From: Mytilus galloprovincialis
Taxonomy: Eukaryota > Mollusca > Bivalvia > Mytilida > Mytilidae
Reading direction: 5' to 3'
Assembly: GCF_965363235.1 (NCBI RefSeq)
Contig: NC_134841.1
Location: 51,915,078 to 51,979,077 of the forward strand
DNA: 64,000 bases
Below the pieces are notes generated by a model. The model saw nothing but the letters and a program-made list of their open reading frames with translations. It searched no databases and was not told the origin of the DNA. Position numbers and translations under genes: made by a program. This document shows positions 52,867 to 64,000 of this stretch, piece after piece (positions within the stretch are counted from its first letter, which is position 1; every line of letters begins with the position of its first letter).

Positions 52867-55075
52867 AGTGGCGTAGCTAGGCCATTTTCAGGTGTACGCC
52901 CGAACCTCGACATAAAGTCTAAGGGCCCCATTGGGTCTTGGTCATAGCACCTGTTGGTATTTGGTTCGAGGGGCGAAGCCCCCTGAAGCTAACGAGTTGT
53001 CAAGAACGAGATACCATTTATTTTATGTCATTTAAAACATACTTAGAGTGTAATTTGTTTATCTTTTGTGTTTAATTTATTCATTTTGTTGATTTGAGAT
53101 ATAAAGGTCATTGGTTTCAGAGAAAATGACCAAACCAGTTACTTTAAAATATGTTTAAAAGGAGCCATGGGGTAAAACAATCACTCAACCAAGACCTCTT
53201 TTTATGTGCAAATTTCTTTAGTGGACATGGAATAATCAACTTTGATAGATTTTCAGGTGTATTATGAAAATTCGTAAAGATTTCCGTGGAATTCTGGCAC
53301 TCCGGTCTAGGACTAGGTCTAGGAGAAACAGTATTTTATATCATTAACTACTGTATTTGTAGTATTTTATAAAATGAATAAGTATTATTTGTATTTTAAT
53401 AGTCTCTCATAATTCTTTTAAGAATGGCACATACATGTATTTAATTGTTTTAACTATGTTTACTGTATAATTAATTTTATAATTGTATCTTGTTTTAATC
53501 ATGTTGTATGTGGTGAGACTTTAATAAACTATTGAATCTGAATCTGAATCTAGGACAACTTCCCGCAAAATAATCTATTTATCAGTCCATTACAGGGATT
53601 AAAAATATTAAAGATTTTCCTAAGACATTTTTTCTTGATAATTTCTTTTGCCAATGTTTCATATGACAATCTATGAAGGTTTACAAATTTACCAGACCGT
53701 CTGTTAATTGCGAAAAAATAAGTCCATCAACTGAAAAATAAAAACAAAATTCTTATAAAATTATGCTTAAGACAGTAATTATAAAAAAGCTTCTGCTAAA
53801 GTTTCATAAAATTCGATGAAGGTTTGACAAATTAATTAATGTGTAACAAACTAACCCCAGACTTTATCTACTTGTTATATTATTATTCTTTATTTACCTT
53901 AAACAATACAGTTTATCGGTATAATATGCATAAATATACAGTTTACAAGTTGTATAGCATTAACATACACATAAATAACAAACGTCAGAAATATCAGTTA
54001 CATATTATACAGTTTGTGAGTTTCAGACTACATATAATAAACATAGGTCTTAAATATCATTCCTGCACTTAAATGCATATAACTGCAAAAACAAACTTTC
54101 TTTTATCAGTAAATACGAGAAAATTAATTATATGTCCAACTTTCGTAAAATATCATGATTGTTTGACAAAGTTATTGATGATCGATCATTGATATATATA
54201 TAAAAAAAAAAAAAAAAAACAACGTTTAACAACATGCTGAACCTAAATGTTGACGCCTCCAACGGAATCTATGATCGCTATGTCTAGCTTTCGCGACTGA
54301 AATGTTGCAGGCTCGACAAAAATGCAAATCTTAACAGTCAAACTCCATACAGATTGAAATAAACAATTAATTTCCCCATAGGCGACAATGGTAGCCTTTT
54401 TCGAGATACAGACTTTAGAAAGTTGATTTTATTAATGAAACCTTGCTAGAATCAAAGAAAAGTTATTAGGACAGTATTTTTTGGTCCCAAAAATATAGGT
54501 TCGCGTTGCTTTTCTTAGCGTATTTTGTACTTATCTCCCATGCCTATCAATTTTGCCCTTAAAAATACGTGTCTTGTCCTAGCGTTGAAAAGTCATCTCA
54601 GTGCCTTCAGGGCTACGGAATAATTTTTATTTTGCCTTTTGTATAAAGCAGACTGCACAAAGTCTCTAAAAATAAAAAAGAACGGGCGCACATATCGACC
54701 AATCAGGATTAGCCATACTCTTAATTCTGAATACCATGTTGCGCCCATAAAATCTAATGGTGTATTGTAACCTACAGCGTATATCGTTCGGGTCATACTT
54801 CCCTTTCTCTACAAAAAGAAAGTAAATTTAAACAAAGGGAAAGTAGTAGAATTCACAGTACAGTCAGACTTTGACAGAAGATGAACAAATTTATAATACG
54901 CGGATACCTTTTGATTGAAAAGTAAATTTCGTCACTTTTATTCGCAATTTTACAAGCCACTGAAGAAAGATTAACAAGGCTTATATAATTTTAGTTTATA
55001 GAGATTTGAATATATTTTTTTAACCAAAATTCAAGTGTACGCCCGAGCGTTTTGACGTAAACGTAGCTACGCGCC
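52867..55075. mobile_element. possible 2.2 kb element bounded by gtagctaNNNN...gtgtacgcccga ends
   Basis: The left end cagtggcgtagctaggcc, then gtgtacgcccgaacc, is mirrored imperfectly: the right side reads gtgtacgcccgagcg, then gtagctacgcgccg, so the order of the two words is not a clean inversion. The word gggcgaagccccct near 52971 is typical of cut-and-paste elements in invertebrates. No transposase is visible. This is a weak call. Confidence 0.3.
53330..53553 (+). mobile_element. LINE 3' end with TCTGAA tail
   Basis: The block ends ttgtatgtggtgagactttaa and then attgaatctgaatctgaatct, the short tandem tail typical of CR1/L2-type LINE 3' ends. The upstream part is AT-rich 3' untranslated sequence. 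It lies inside the possible element at 52867-55075. Confidence 0.55.
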
Positions 55076-55094
55076 GAATGACATGTAAATGAAG

Positions 55095-57885
55095 TTTTGA
55101 ATTCAGAAATTACCGCAGATGAGATTATAAGTGTATACGAGAATTGAAAAACGGAAAGGCCAGTGGCGATGATTTAATAATCAATGAATTTATTAAAAGC
55201 ACATCACACATTTTTATACCCGTTTATGTGAAACTTTTTAATATGATTTTTGATTCTGGTACTTTGCCTGAAATATGGGATATGGAAAATATTATACCTT
55301 TTTATAAAAACAAGGGTGACCAATCTGATCCCCAAAATTATAGACCAATTACTACTAAGCTGCCTGGGAAAACTTTTCTCATCTGTTTTAAATTTTAGAT
55401 TGAGTTCTTTCTTAGAGGATTATTTATTATTAAATGAAAACCAGGGGCCTGTTTATCGAAACTGTCCTAAGTTCCGTCCTAAGAATTTCTTAGGACAGAA
55501 TTTAGGATAAAGTTAGGACCGACTTACGACACGTCTCAGCATGCACATCAAAGCTATCTTAGGAATATCTTAGTTGGGACGTCCTAACCGATGTCCTAAG
55601 TATTGGCGGAAAAGAAAATACAAATTAGATAAGAAAAAATAAAATATGATATCATATTTTATCAATAATTTTGTTTTTTTTAAATATAGTTAATTAGAAA
55701 CTAATTATTAGTGTTACATTAAAGATAATAAATAATTATTGTATAATAATTGTACATTTAAACTGTATAAAAAAAAACATACGATAAAAATAATAACTAC
55801 GTATTATATAAAAATTTAACAAACTAATTGTAAACTAGATATATAATCGGTAAAAATCATTACATGTTTTTGAGTGAGTTGAATTCGAGTGTCAAGGTTT
55901 CAATATTTAACAGTTCAAAGGCAAATCTCATGCATTTTTCATATAAATACGGAGAATTTCAACTAGTTTTCTACTGGTAAAAACAATAATACGTCTGAAA
56001 ATGAACAAATGACGAAATTGAATACATCCTAAAGTTAGGACCATCCTAAGACCATCCAAAGACACCTAAATTGGTATCCTAAAGTTAGGACAATTCCTAG
56101 GATTTTCCTAAGTTGAGATATGTTTGATAAACCCACTTAGGACTAAGATGTGTCCTAAGTTGGTCTTAGGACACGTCCTAATCCTAAGAGAGCTTCGATA
56201 AACAGGCCCCAGGCTTGCTTCTATTCAGAAAAGGTTATTCCACAATAGACAATATATTTGTTATTCACATGCTATTTGAGTTGCTAAAGAGGAAAAAGAA
56301 GAAACTATAGTGTGCTTTCGTTGACTTTGCGAAAGCTTTCGATACTGTTTGGCGGTCTGGTCTCTGGTCTAAACTTATAAAACATTTGATTAACGGAAAG
56401 ATGTATAACGTTATTGTCAACATGCACAATAATATCAAATCACGTATTCACTTTGGCTCAGATTTTTCTGAATTTTTCCCTTGTTCCATTGGTGTTATGC
56501 AGGGAGAAAATCTCTCTCCTCGCTTTTTTCCATTTATCTCAACGATCTGGAATTATTTTTACAGAATGATAATATAGAAGGTTTGTGCACTATCTCTGAT
56601 GAGTTAGAGATAGAGTTAAATGTTTATTTAAAATTGTTTGTCATTTTATATGCTGACGATACTGTCTTAATTAATGTCAGAATCTCAGATAGATTTACAA
56701 AGACAACTGGACTCCTTATATGAATATTGTGAGTTATGGAAACTAAGAGTAAATGTGGAAATGAGTAAGATTGTAATTTTTTCACAAGGTAGACTACCGC
56801 AGAATATTGTTTTTAAGTATGATAATATAAACTAGATATTGTGGGTGAATTTACTTATCTTGGTGTATTACTGTCTAGGTCAGGAAATTTTTCAAGAGCT
56901 AAAAAAAGGCAATGTGAAAAAGCAACACATGCTATGTACGATATCATTCGAAAAGGTAGAGTACATAATCTTTCAATTGAATGCCAACTTGATCTATTTG
57001 ATAAAATTGTTAAACCAATACTTCTGTATGGGTGTGAAGTCTGGAGTTTTGGAAATAATTCAATAATCGAGAGGGTTCATATTAAATTTTGTAAAATATT
57101 ACTTGGAGTAAAAAAGTCTACTCCTGATTTTATGATTTATGGTGAATTGAGAAGATATCCATTAGATATTTCAATTAAGTTACGAATGATAAACTATTGG
57201 TTCAAGTTGGTAACCGGAAAACTTGACAAATTGCCTTTTATTTTGTATAACTTAGCAACTGCCATATATGGTACAAATATTTTATGGTTAAAACAAGTCA
57301 AATAAATTTTAGACACGTGTGGTTTGTCACATGTATGGGACAATATCTTTTTTGTAAATAAAACATGGCTACATGTAACCATCAAACAGAATTTAATAGA
57401 TCAATTCAAACAAAAATGGCTAGCAAGCCTACAGGAATCACCAAAAGCATTAAATTATCGTTTATTTAAAGATACTTTGTTTGGAGTTTGAGAAATACTT
57501 AAATATTTTGGATGACAGGCAAATATCCTTATTTCTTAAATTTCGAACTTTGAACATGAAATTTCCAATAAAAACTGGAAGATGGCAAAACATAGAAAGA
57601 GAAAACAGAAAATGTGTATTGTGTAATTCAGATGCCATTGGTGATGAATACCATTACATTTTTAATTGTTCAGCTTTTGATTACTGTAGAAAACAATGTA
57701 ATTGCATTTTACTATAGAACAAGTGTGGACACAGATGAGTGTGGATAGTATGTATGGATGTTTGACAGTGTCTTATGACAAAATGAGTTCTATGTTTTTT
57801 CTATATGGTGTTATTAAATATGTTGCACGATGACAACCAATCTGAGCATTATGAGTGTTATTTATTAAATTTTTTATGCCCCCAC
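55095..57885 (+). mobile_element. 5'-truncated LINE (non-LTR retrotransposon), interrupted by a MITE
   Basis: In order the plus strand reads: ADEIISVYEN, LKNGKASGDDLIINEFIK and PEIWDMENIIPFYKNKGDQS; then, after the MITE, EKGYSTIDNIFVI, CFRxxFAKAFDTVW-like text (56320-56350), VMQGENLSP, LYADDTVLI (catalytic YADD), LLYGCEVWSFGNNSIIERVH, and finally CVLCNSDAIGDEYHYIFNC. Several frame shifts separate the blocks, so the element is dead. The endonuclease domain is absent. It belongs to the same broad group as the LINE at 47945-49278. Confidence 0.85.
55445..56209. mobile_element. MITE, 765 bp, palindromic tcctaag-rich ends, TSD CAG
   Basis: The ends GGGCCTGTTTATCGAA and TTCGATAAACAGGCCC are inverted. 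CAG flanks both sides (55442-55444 and 56210-56212), and removing one copy with the element restores the LINE reading frame across ENQ. Sub-terminal parts are dense in tcctaag and cttagga words in both orientations. The middle is AT-rich and non-coding. Confidence 0.85.
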
Positions 57886-58495
57886 CTACAATAGTAGATA
57901 GGCATTATGTTTTCTGGTCTGTGGGTCCGTTCGTTCGTTTGTCCCGCTTTAGGTTAAAGTTTTTGGTCAAGGTAGTTTTTGATGAAGCTGAAGTCCAATC
58001 AACTCGAAACTTAGTACACATGTTCATTATGATATGATCTTTCTAATTTTAAAGCCAAATTAGACTTTTGACCCCAATTTCACGGTCCATTGAACATAGA
58101 AAATGGAAGTGGGAGTTTCAGGTTAAAGTTTTTGGTCAAAGTAGTTTTTGATGAAGCTGAATTCCAATCAACTTGAAACTTACTACACTTGTTGCATATG
58201 ATATGATCTTTCTAATTTCAAAACTCATAACTGCTCCAAAAGTAATCTGATAGAATTTCAAGCATTTTAAGCCAATATTATCAACATCTACTAATGAGTC
58301 TTAATATGTCTACATATCTAAAAAAGTCATAGTATTCAAAAGGTAATGCAAAATTATTCCTTTTCATTTTTTTTGTTATATGGATACACATTTGAGTGAT
58401 ACATGTACCAATACAATATATGTTGTGGTATGAAAGTGCAGTAATTAGCATTTACTGTAACTATGTTAATTCACACAAATTGAAAAATAAACAAA
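57886..58495. repeat. dispersed mollusc repeat with a 103-bp direct duplication
   Basis: The block aggttaaagtttttggtcaa...gatctttctaatttNaaa occurs at 57951-58053 and again at 58120-58222 with few changes. The preceding text, tatgcccccacctacaatag with ggtccgttcgttcgtttgtcc, is a common mollusc repeat that I recognise from memory. Confidence 0.7.
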
Positions 58496-58690
58496 TGAAT
58501 GGACCAGATGCTCCGCAGAGCCCAGCTTTATACGACTGCAGAGGTCGAAGCCTGAACAGTTGGGGCTAGTATTGACACAACATTCAAGCTGGAAACAGCT
58601 CTGAGTTTGAATTGTGATTAAATAGATGACACAGCTTAGGTTTCTGACACAGAATGAATGTGGTCTAATGAACTTAAATATTTGTTTTGC
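58496..58690 (+). repeat. dispersed bivalve repeat (gatgctccgcagagcccagc)
   Basis: The phrases gatgctccgcagagcccag, tatacgactgcagaggtcga and gaatgtggtctaatgaactt are familiar from very many bivalve sequences. Class and ends are unknown to me. Confidence 0.6.
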
Positions 58691-59489
58691 TTTTGTGTTA
58701 GGAGCAATTCACTATGCTGCTGAATATTAATCCTTTCAAACAAAAATATCTAAAGAAATTTTCTTTTCAATTTCTGAAATGAGATACATTTAGAGGAGAC
58801 AAACTTCAGTTAAGAGATCAGAAACTAAAAAAATGTACAATTTTTCCATTTGTAAAAGGGCATACCCTAGAAAGTGCTTGCAATCACTGAATGGTTATTA
58901 ATGACTGCTTTAATTTATCAGTTGGTAATAAAGTGAATATTGCATTGTATATTGTATAATTGATTTAAGTTGACTGAACAAAGAAAGATAACTCCAATTT
59001 TCAAAGAAGATTTCATAAAGCATTGGTATTAGGTAATTCAAGAACCATTCTGGACAAACTCCAATTAAGGGTCTTGAATTTACAAAAATGTTTGTTTTTG
59101 GTCCGTAATTATTAGACTGTTTGTCCCATAACCCACACAATATATCCGAACCTTCTACTTATGGTATTAAACATTGTGGTACAATTTCAGAACAATTGAA
59201 ATACTTATACACAACTTTTTAAACCGACACTAGATTAAAGCTTGTTTTGGGCACCTTTGTACCCCTTATTCCTAAACCTTAGGGACCATAACCCCCAAAA
59301 TCAATCCCAAGCTTCCTTTTGTGGTTATAAACGTTGTGTTATAATTTTGTTGATTTCTGTTGACTTATAATAAAGTTATTATCCAGAAACCATCTTTCGG
59401 ACAGGATACCAATTTACGACCCCAAATTTTTTGTGGTTGTATAAAAATGTTGAACATGTGCAATGAAGTATAGTTTTAGAAATCGATTA
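58691..59489. other. intergenic stretch, nothing recognised
   Basis: AT-rich DNA without coding motifs, inverted repeats or known repeat words. Confidence 0.5.
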
Positions 59490-59782
59490 GGGAGCTACCA
59501 TTTGATTTTTATGGGGGGGGGGGGGGGGGGGCTAGGATGAAAAATTTTGTCCTGCCTTTTTTTTTAGTTGTAATCTCTGTCCTGCCTTTTTATTTTTCAG
59601 TCTATTCGGTCCTGCCTCTTTTTTTCTTAGCTTATCCTGACTTTTTTACAACAATTGTCATCCTGCCTTTTTTTTTTTGCCAAGTTACTCATCCTGCCTT
59701 TTTTTTTTACTCAAAATCCTGTCCTGCCTTTTTTTTCAAATTTCATCCTAGCTCCCCCCATAAAAATCAAATGGTAGCTCCC
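59490..59782. mobile_element. MITE, 293 bp, G-tract/T-tract interior, TSD TTA
   Basis: GGGAGCTACCATTTGATTTT at the left is mirrored by AAAATCAAATGGTAGCTCCC at the right, and the inner words ggggctaggatgaaa and tttcatcctagctccc continue the inversion. TTA flanks both ends (59487-59489 and 59783-59785), as for PIF/Harbinger. The interior holds six or seven tcctgcctttttttt units about 40 bp apart. The open frame across it is an artefact of these units. Confidence 0.85.
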
Positions 59783-59785
59783 TTA

Positions 59786-61608
59786 GACTGGATAGGCCTT
59801 ATAATTTTTTTCCCTCCTAATTGAAGGACCGTTTACACTCAGGGCCGAGTCATCAGCAGGCAATACAGATGTATTAAAACAACCTAGCATCATATTGCTA
59901 GTAGTGGGAGTAGCATTGTCCGGTAAATTTGTTCCCACTTTTTTTTATAAAATGTATGGTTCAAATCAAAATAGAATGCTTTTATCTCCTGAATACTTAC
60001 ATTGTACATAGAGATGATACTACTTTGACAAATCCTTGTCCATTAGAGTTGTCTGTCAAATCTTAATTTCACAAAGAATGAATTGCATAACAATGAACTG
60101 AGCTCATAGCAAAGTACTTTAATAATACACTTAGACAAAGAGCTAAATCCAGTGATATACTTTGTACTACAGGTCCTTCATGACCATCCATCCACCCAAA
60201 CCATATCTCAATAACATTCCATACTACATGATTGGATTCAGAAGTCCTGAAAAAGACATGACTTTTTTTATCTTGTTTTAAGTATATATGCACAGGTTAA
60301 ACCTTTATTGTTGATATAATCATTCAGTATCTAGCAACTATCAATTTGCTTCATGCACATATTGATATAGGTTGATTGCTCCTCTGTTGGAAATTAGAAC
60401 ACACCTCCATCTAATTTTAGTCAACTGACGAAGAAAAATTCAAAACTATATAAAATGTTATCTAAGACTTGTCAGTGTCTATTTCCTTTGCCACTGAATA
60501 AGATTCCATATTTACAACCAATGAAAATCAAATATCCCTCTAATAGACTTAGCATTGAAATCGTTTTCTAAAATGGTAGTTATGTGGAACCTAGAACTAA
60601 AAAAATTGAAACAATATATCTTAAATATTTCAAATGCATGTACATTTAATAATTCTCCAAAATTCACTTTATTTTTCCTTTTTTGGTTTTCTGTTGGAGA
60701 CTGTATATTGACCTCTATGTAGCCTTTTCAACTTATAAAAGGGGGGATACATTTCCATAGAATTAAACTTTTCTGAAAGAATTGATTCCATTTATTTTCA
60801 ATAAACAATAAATATTGAAGTCTATAACAGGCATCTAGGAACAGGCTCAACATTATTTCTAAACATGTATTAATATATACCAAAATGTGGACAAACCTAC
60901 ATTAAATATTCTACTTCAACGACTTTAATTAGTGGAGTAGATCAAATTAAAAAGTCACAATGGTTAAAAACTCCAACATGTCCAATGGCAGTCTTTTAAA
61001 TTTAGGTCATTTTGACACGGCAAAATATGAAAAAAAATGTAAACTATGGTCTGGAAAGCACACAGTTTGTGATATTTTAAGGTATCTTTACTAAGAAAAC
61101 CTGCAAATCTCAGTGGCAGATCCAGAACTTTTCAAAAAGGTGTGGGGGCTCTGATGGACCAGAGGGTTGCCCACTCCCATCAAGCTTCAATGATTTCTTA
61201 CATATATGTCATAAGCTAAATTTCCCCCACCCCCTTTGTCTGTCTATGCATCTGTTTATCGTTCTGCGAAATAGTACTAATACTAATTTTTCCCCTCCCT
61301 TACCTGGCCCTAGACAGTTGCTTACCTTTGTAAACATTTTATAATTATAGTCAGGTATATATTGATTGAGAGTAACTTACATAGTAGTTAATGGGACTCT
61401 TTTTCACACGGTTCTGTGAAATATAATACGGCAAATATATACCCGTACATACTATCCGCATAACACAGAAATCTGATAGATTTTCACTCCTCTGGGAAAA
61501 ATCAACCTGTGAAATGAAATACCATGCCTGGAAAAAAATTACCGGGACAAATTATCCTCAGGATAAAATATCACAGAGGACGAAATAAACCGTTACATTA
61601 CATGAGAA
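59786..61608. other. intergenic stretch, nothing recognised
   Basis: I see no coding exon, terminal inverted repeats or repeat family with certainty. A short motif near 61110-61160 (cagtggcagatccagaac...gtgtgggggctctgatgg) resembles the end of a hAT-type element, but no partner end was found. Confidence 0.45.
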
Positions 61609-61802
61609 GCCGGTTTGGTTACAAATAATTATGTCACGTGAAGGCGCACTGACGTCACAATTTGCATTAATTTTGCAATACACTACAGTTCACTCATACA
61701 GAACCCATTATCATGCAAACATGCAACGTGAATGTGATTGGTTATCAAATAATACAGAATTTATGCACGTACAGTTAATATAGAAGAAATTAGTTCATCA
61801 AA
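61609..61802. repeat. diverged copy of the end of the 1.02 kb tandem unit
   Basis: The words atgtcacgtgaaggcgcactg, catgcaaacatgcaacgtga and gaagaaattagttca match 62790-62960 and 63815-63985 with more substitutions. It therefore marks an older duplication of the same unit. Confidence 0.75.
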
Positions 61803-61805
61803 TGT

Positions 61806-61882
61806 GAGTTCGTGATCTTGTGGTTAAGACCGATGGCTACAGTGCTGAAAGTCCTGAGTTAGATTCTCACTTGGGGTGCTAA
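61806..61882 (+). mobile_element. degenerate tRNA-derived SINE head
   Basis: The text cttgtggttaagaccgatgg resembles a polymerase III A box, and gagttagattctcacttgg, about 30 bases later, resembles a B box. The flanking sequence is not tRNA-like and no cloverleaf closes, so this is a SINE relic and not a tRNA gene. Confidence 0.5.
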
Positions 61883-62012
61883 AAATATCAGTACATCAGA
61901 AGGGTAATTTTCACCCTCTCACACACATCTTTGTTAATGTTCCGGGATTGTTGAAAACTTGCATATTCATCAATATTTGATTTTGTGGTTTTAACAATCC
62001 AGACAGACAAAT

Positions 62013-63035
62013 AGCAATAAGGTGTTTAGGAAAACATGACCTAAAACCTCCTTCATATATGACAAAAATACATGGGAACTCATATTGAACACAAATGTTG
62101 AATGGTCAAATGTGTTCAATATGAAAATTGAAATTAAGATGGTAAAATCAAATATTAGCCGTTACTGTAAATGGACTTAAAGTATGACTTTTCAGCAAAT
62201 TTAAAGGGAAATGACACGGAAGGGGCCAAATAGTGTTCAAGGGGAGCAAATGCTATTTAAATTAGTATGCAGGTTTTAAATATAGAGGGAAGTTGAGTCA
62301 TCTTTTTGGGTGAAGTTAAATACTGACTAGTGTGTGGTTCTCATTGGGTCTAAGCGTGACCAATATTGACAATTTTTCGCAAGCGTGAAACGTGAAAGTC
62401 AAATTATTGTGTCATGAAAACGGGAAATGAGGTCTGTCGTGAAAACGGGAAATGGGGTTCTGCAGGACCCCGGAAATGACAAAAAAATGAAAATTGATCA
62501 TGTACATAGTGTAAGCGGGATATGGGAATCTGACAAAACAGTAAGTGGGATCTGGGATCAGAACACCACCCCCCCCCCCCCCCCAATTAGACCCCCTTAT
62601 GTAGATTTACCTTCTAATTCTATATAAAAAAAAAAAACACAACTAAGAACTACGTTTAATTCACTTTGACTACTGATATGCAAACCTAGAAATATTTCAT
62701 AAAATAGTGATTGAAAGATTCATAACACTTTGAAAGGATAATTCAGACACGTGTTACGCGGGGAGCATGTTTTAAATTTGTTTACACATAATAATGTCAC
62801 GTGATCGCGCACTGACCTCAAGTTGCATCGCCCTTACAATTCACTAATACATGACCATTTTCACATGTTTCATGCAAACATGCAACGTGAATGTGATTGG
62901 TTATCATATAATACAGAAATAATGCATGCACAGTTTAAGAAGAAATTAGTTCAATAAATCGATGCGATTTTCACTTTTCACACGAATAGGTCGGGTTGAC
63001 ATTACTGTCATTGGAGATAATATTGAGATAAATGG
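62013..63035. repeat. 1.02 kb tandem duplication, copy 1
   Basis: From agcaataaggtgtttaggaa onward it is repeated at 63036 with an offset of 1023 bases. I saw a single substitution (aagcgtgacc versus aagcatgacc near 62350 and 63373) and one base of length difference in a C tract (16 versus 17 Cs). It contains short internal repeats (gaaaacgggaaatg twice). No coding content. Confidence 0.95.
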
Positions 63036-64000
63036 AGCAATAAGGTGTTTAGGAAAACATGACCTAAAACCTCCTTCATATATGACAAAAATACATGGGA
63101 ACTCATATTGAACACAAATGTTGAATGGTCAAATGTGTTCAATATGAAAATTGAAATTAAGATGGTAAAATCAAATATTAGCCGTTACTGTAAATGGACT
63201 TAAAGTATGACTTTTCAGCAAATTTAAAGGGAAATGACACGGAAGGGGCCAAATAGTGTTCAAGGGGAGCAAATGCTATTTAAATTAGTATGCAGGTTTT
63301 AAATATAGAGGGAAGTTGAGTCATCTTTTTGGGTGAAGTTAAATACTGACTAGTGTGTGGTTCTCATTGGGTCTAAGCATGACCAATATTGACAATTTTT
63401 CGCAAGCGTGAAACGTGAAAGTCAAATTATTGTGTCATGAAAACGGGAAATGAGGTCTGTCGTGAAAACGGGAAATGGGGTTCTGCAGGACCCCGGAAAT
63501 GACAAAAAAATGAAAATTGATCATGTACATAGTGTAAGCGGGATATGGGAATCTGACAAAACAGTAAGTGGGATCTGGGATCAGAACACCACCCCCCCCC
63601 CCCCCCCCAATTAGACCCCCTTATGTAGATTTACCTTCTAATTCTATATAAAAAAAAAAAACACAACTAAGAACTACGTTTAATTCACTTTGACTACTGA
63701 TATGCAAACCTAGAAATATTTCATAAAATAGTGATTGAAAGATTCATAACACTTTGAAAGGATAATTCAGACACGTGTTACGCGGGGAGCATGTTTTAAA
63801 TTTGTTTACACATAATAATGTCACGTGATCGCGCACTGACCTCAAGTTGCATCGCCCTTACAATTCACTAATACATGACCATTTTCACATGTTTCATGCA
63901 AACATGCAACGTGAATGTGATTGGTTATCATATAATACAGAAATAATGCATGCACAGTTTAAGAAGAAATTAGTTCAATAAATCGATGCGATTTTCACTT
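63036..64000. repeat. 1.02 kb tandem duplication, copy 2 (cut by the window edge)
   Basis: Nearly identical to copy 1. The window ends inside it, so the number of copies is not known. Confidence 0.95.

Noticed and set aside
59537-59824. Plus-strand open frame with a hydrophobic, membrane-like protein
   Set aside because: It arises from the tcctgcc-T8 units of the MITE at 59490-59782.
61806-61882. Functional tRNA gene
   Set aside because: A- and B-box-like words are present but no acceptor stem or anticodon loop forms; it is better read as a SINE relic.

Overview
The window is AT-rich, intron-bearing, repeat-dense animal DNA. The repeat families I recognise from memory, the codon choice and the gene structure all point to a bivalve mollusc, most likely a marine mussel (Mytilus or a close relative). 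That assignment is inference.

One host gene dominates. On the minus strand, from position 51592 down to 438, sixteen exons join in a consistent reading frame and encode about 794 residues of a natriuretic-peptide-receptor-like (membrane) guanylate cyclase. They cover a signal peptide, an extracellular ligand-binding domain, one transmembrane helix and a degenerate kinase-homology domain. The cyclase catalytic domain and the 3' end lie beyond the left edge of the window. Exon 1 (51405-51592) is separated from exon 2 (24191-24300) by a 27.1 kb intron.

That first intron is a graveyard of nested mobile elements. Its core is an imperfect inverted duplication spanning about 31906-49494. The arms are 31906-37345 and 40585-49494, around a 3.2 kb centre that carries a decayed repeated gene. 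The right arm carries a broken DNA-transposon gene: a MULE-type transposase domain, a SWIM zinc finger and a Ulp1 (C48) protease in one polyprotein. The left arm lacks this gene through a clean deletion at a 7-bp microhomology. Later insertions have interrupted both arms: a LINE and a Penelope-like reverse transcriptase fragment in the right arm, and twin 665-bp terminal-inverted-repeat elements and a 0.93 kb foldback element in the left arm.

The smaller introns hold several MITE-type elements with visible terminal inverted repeats and target duplications, including a 2.06 kb Harbinger-like element in intron 8, plus retroelement tails and dispersed mussel repeats. The region upstream of the gene (51593-64000) holds no gene I can support. 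It contains a 5'-truncated LINE (55095-57720) with a 765-bp MITE inside it, a poly-purine/pyrimidine MITE at 59.5-59.8 kb, dispersed repeats, a degenerate tRNA-derived SINE head and a recent 1.02 kb tandem duplication at the right edge. I saw no rRNA genes, functional tRNA genes or CRISPR arrays.
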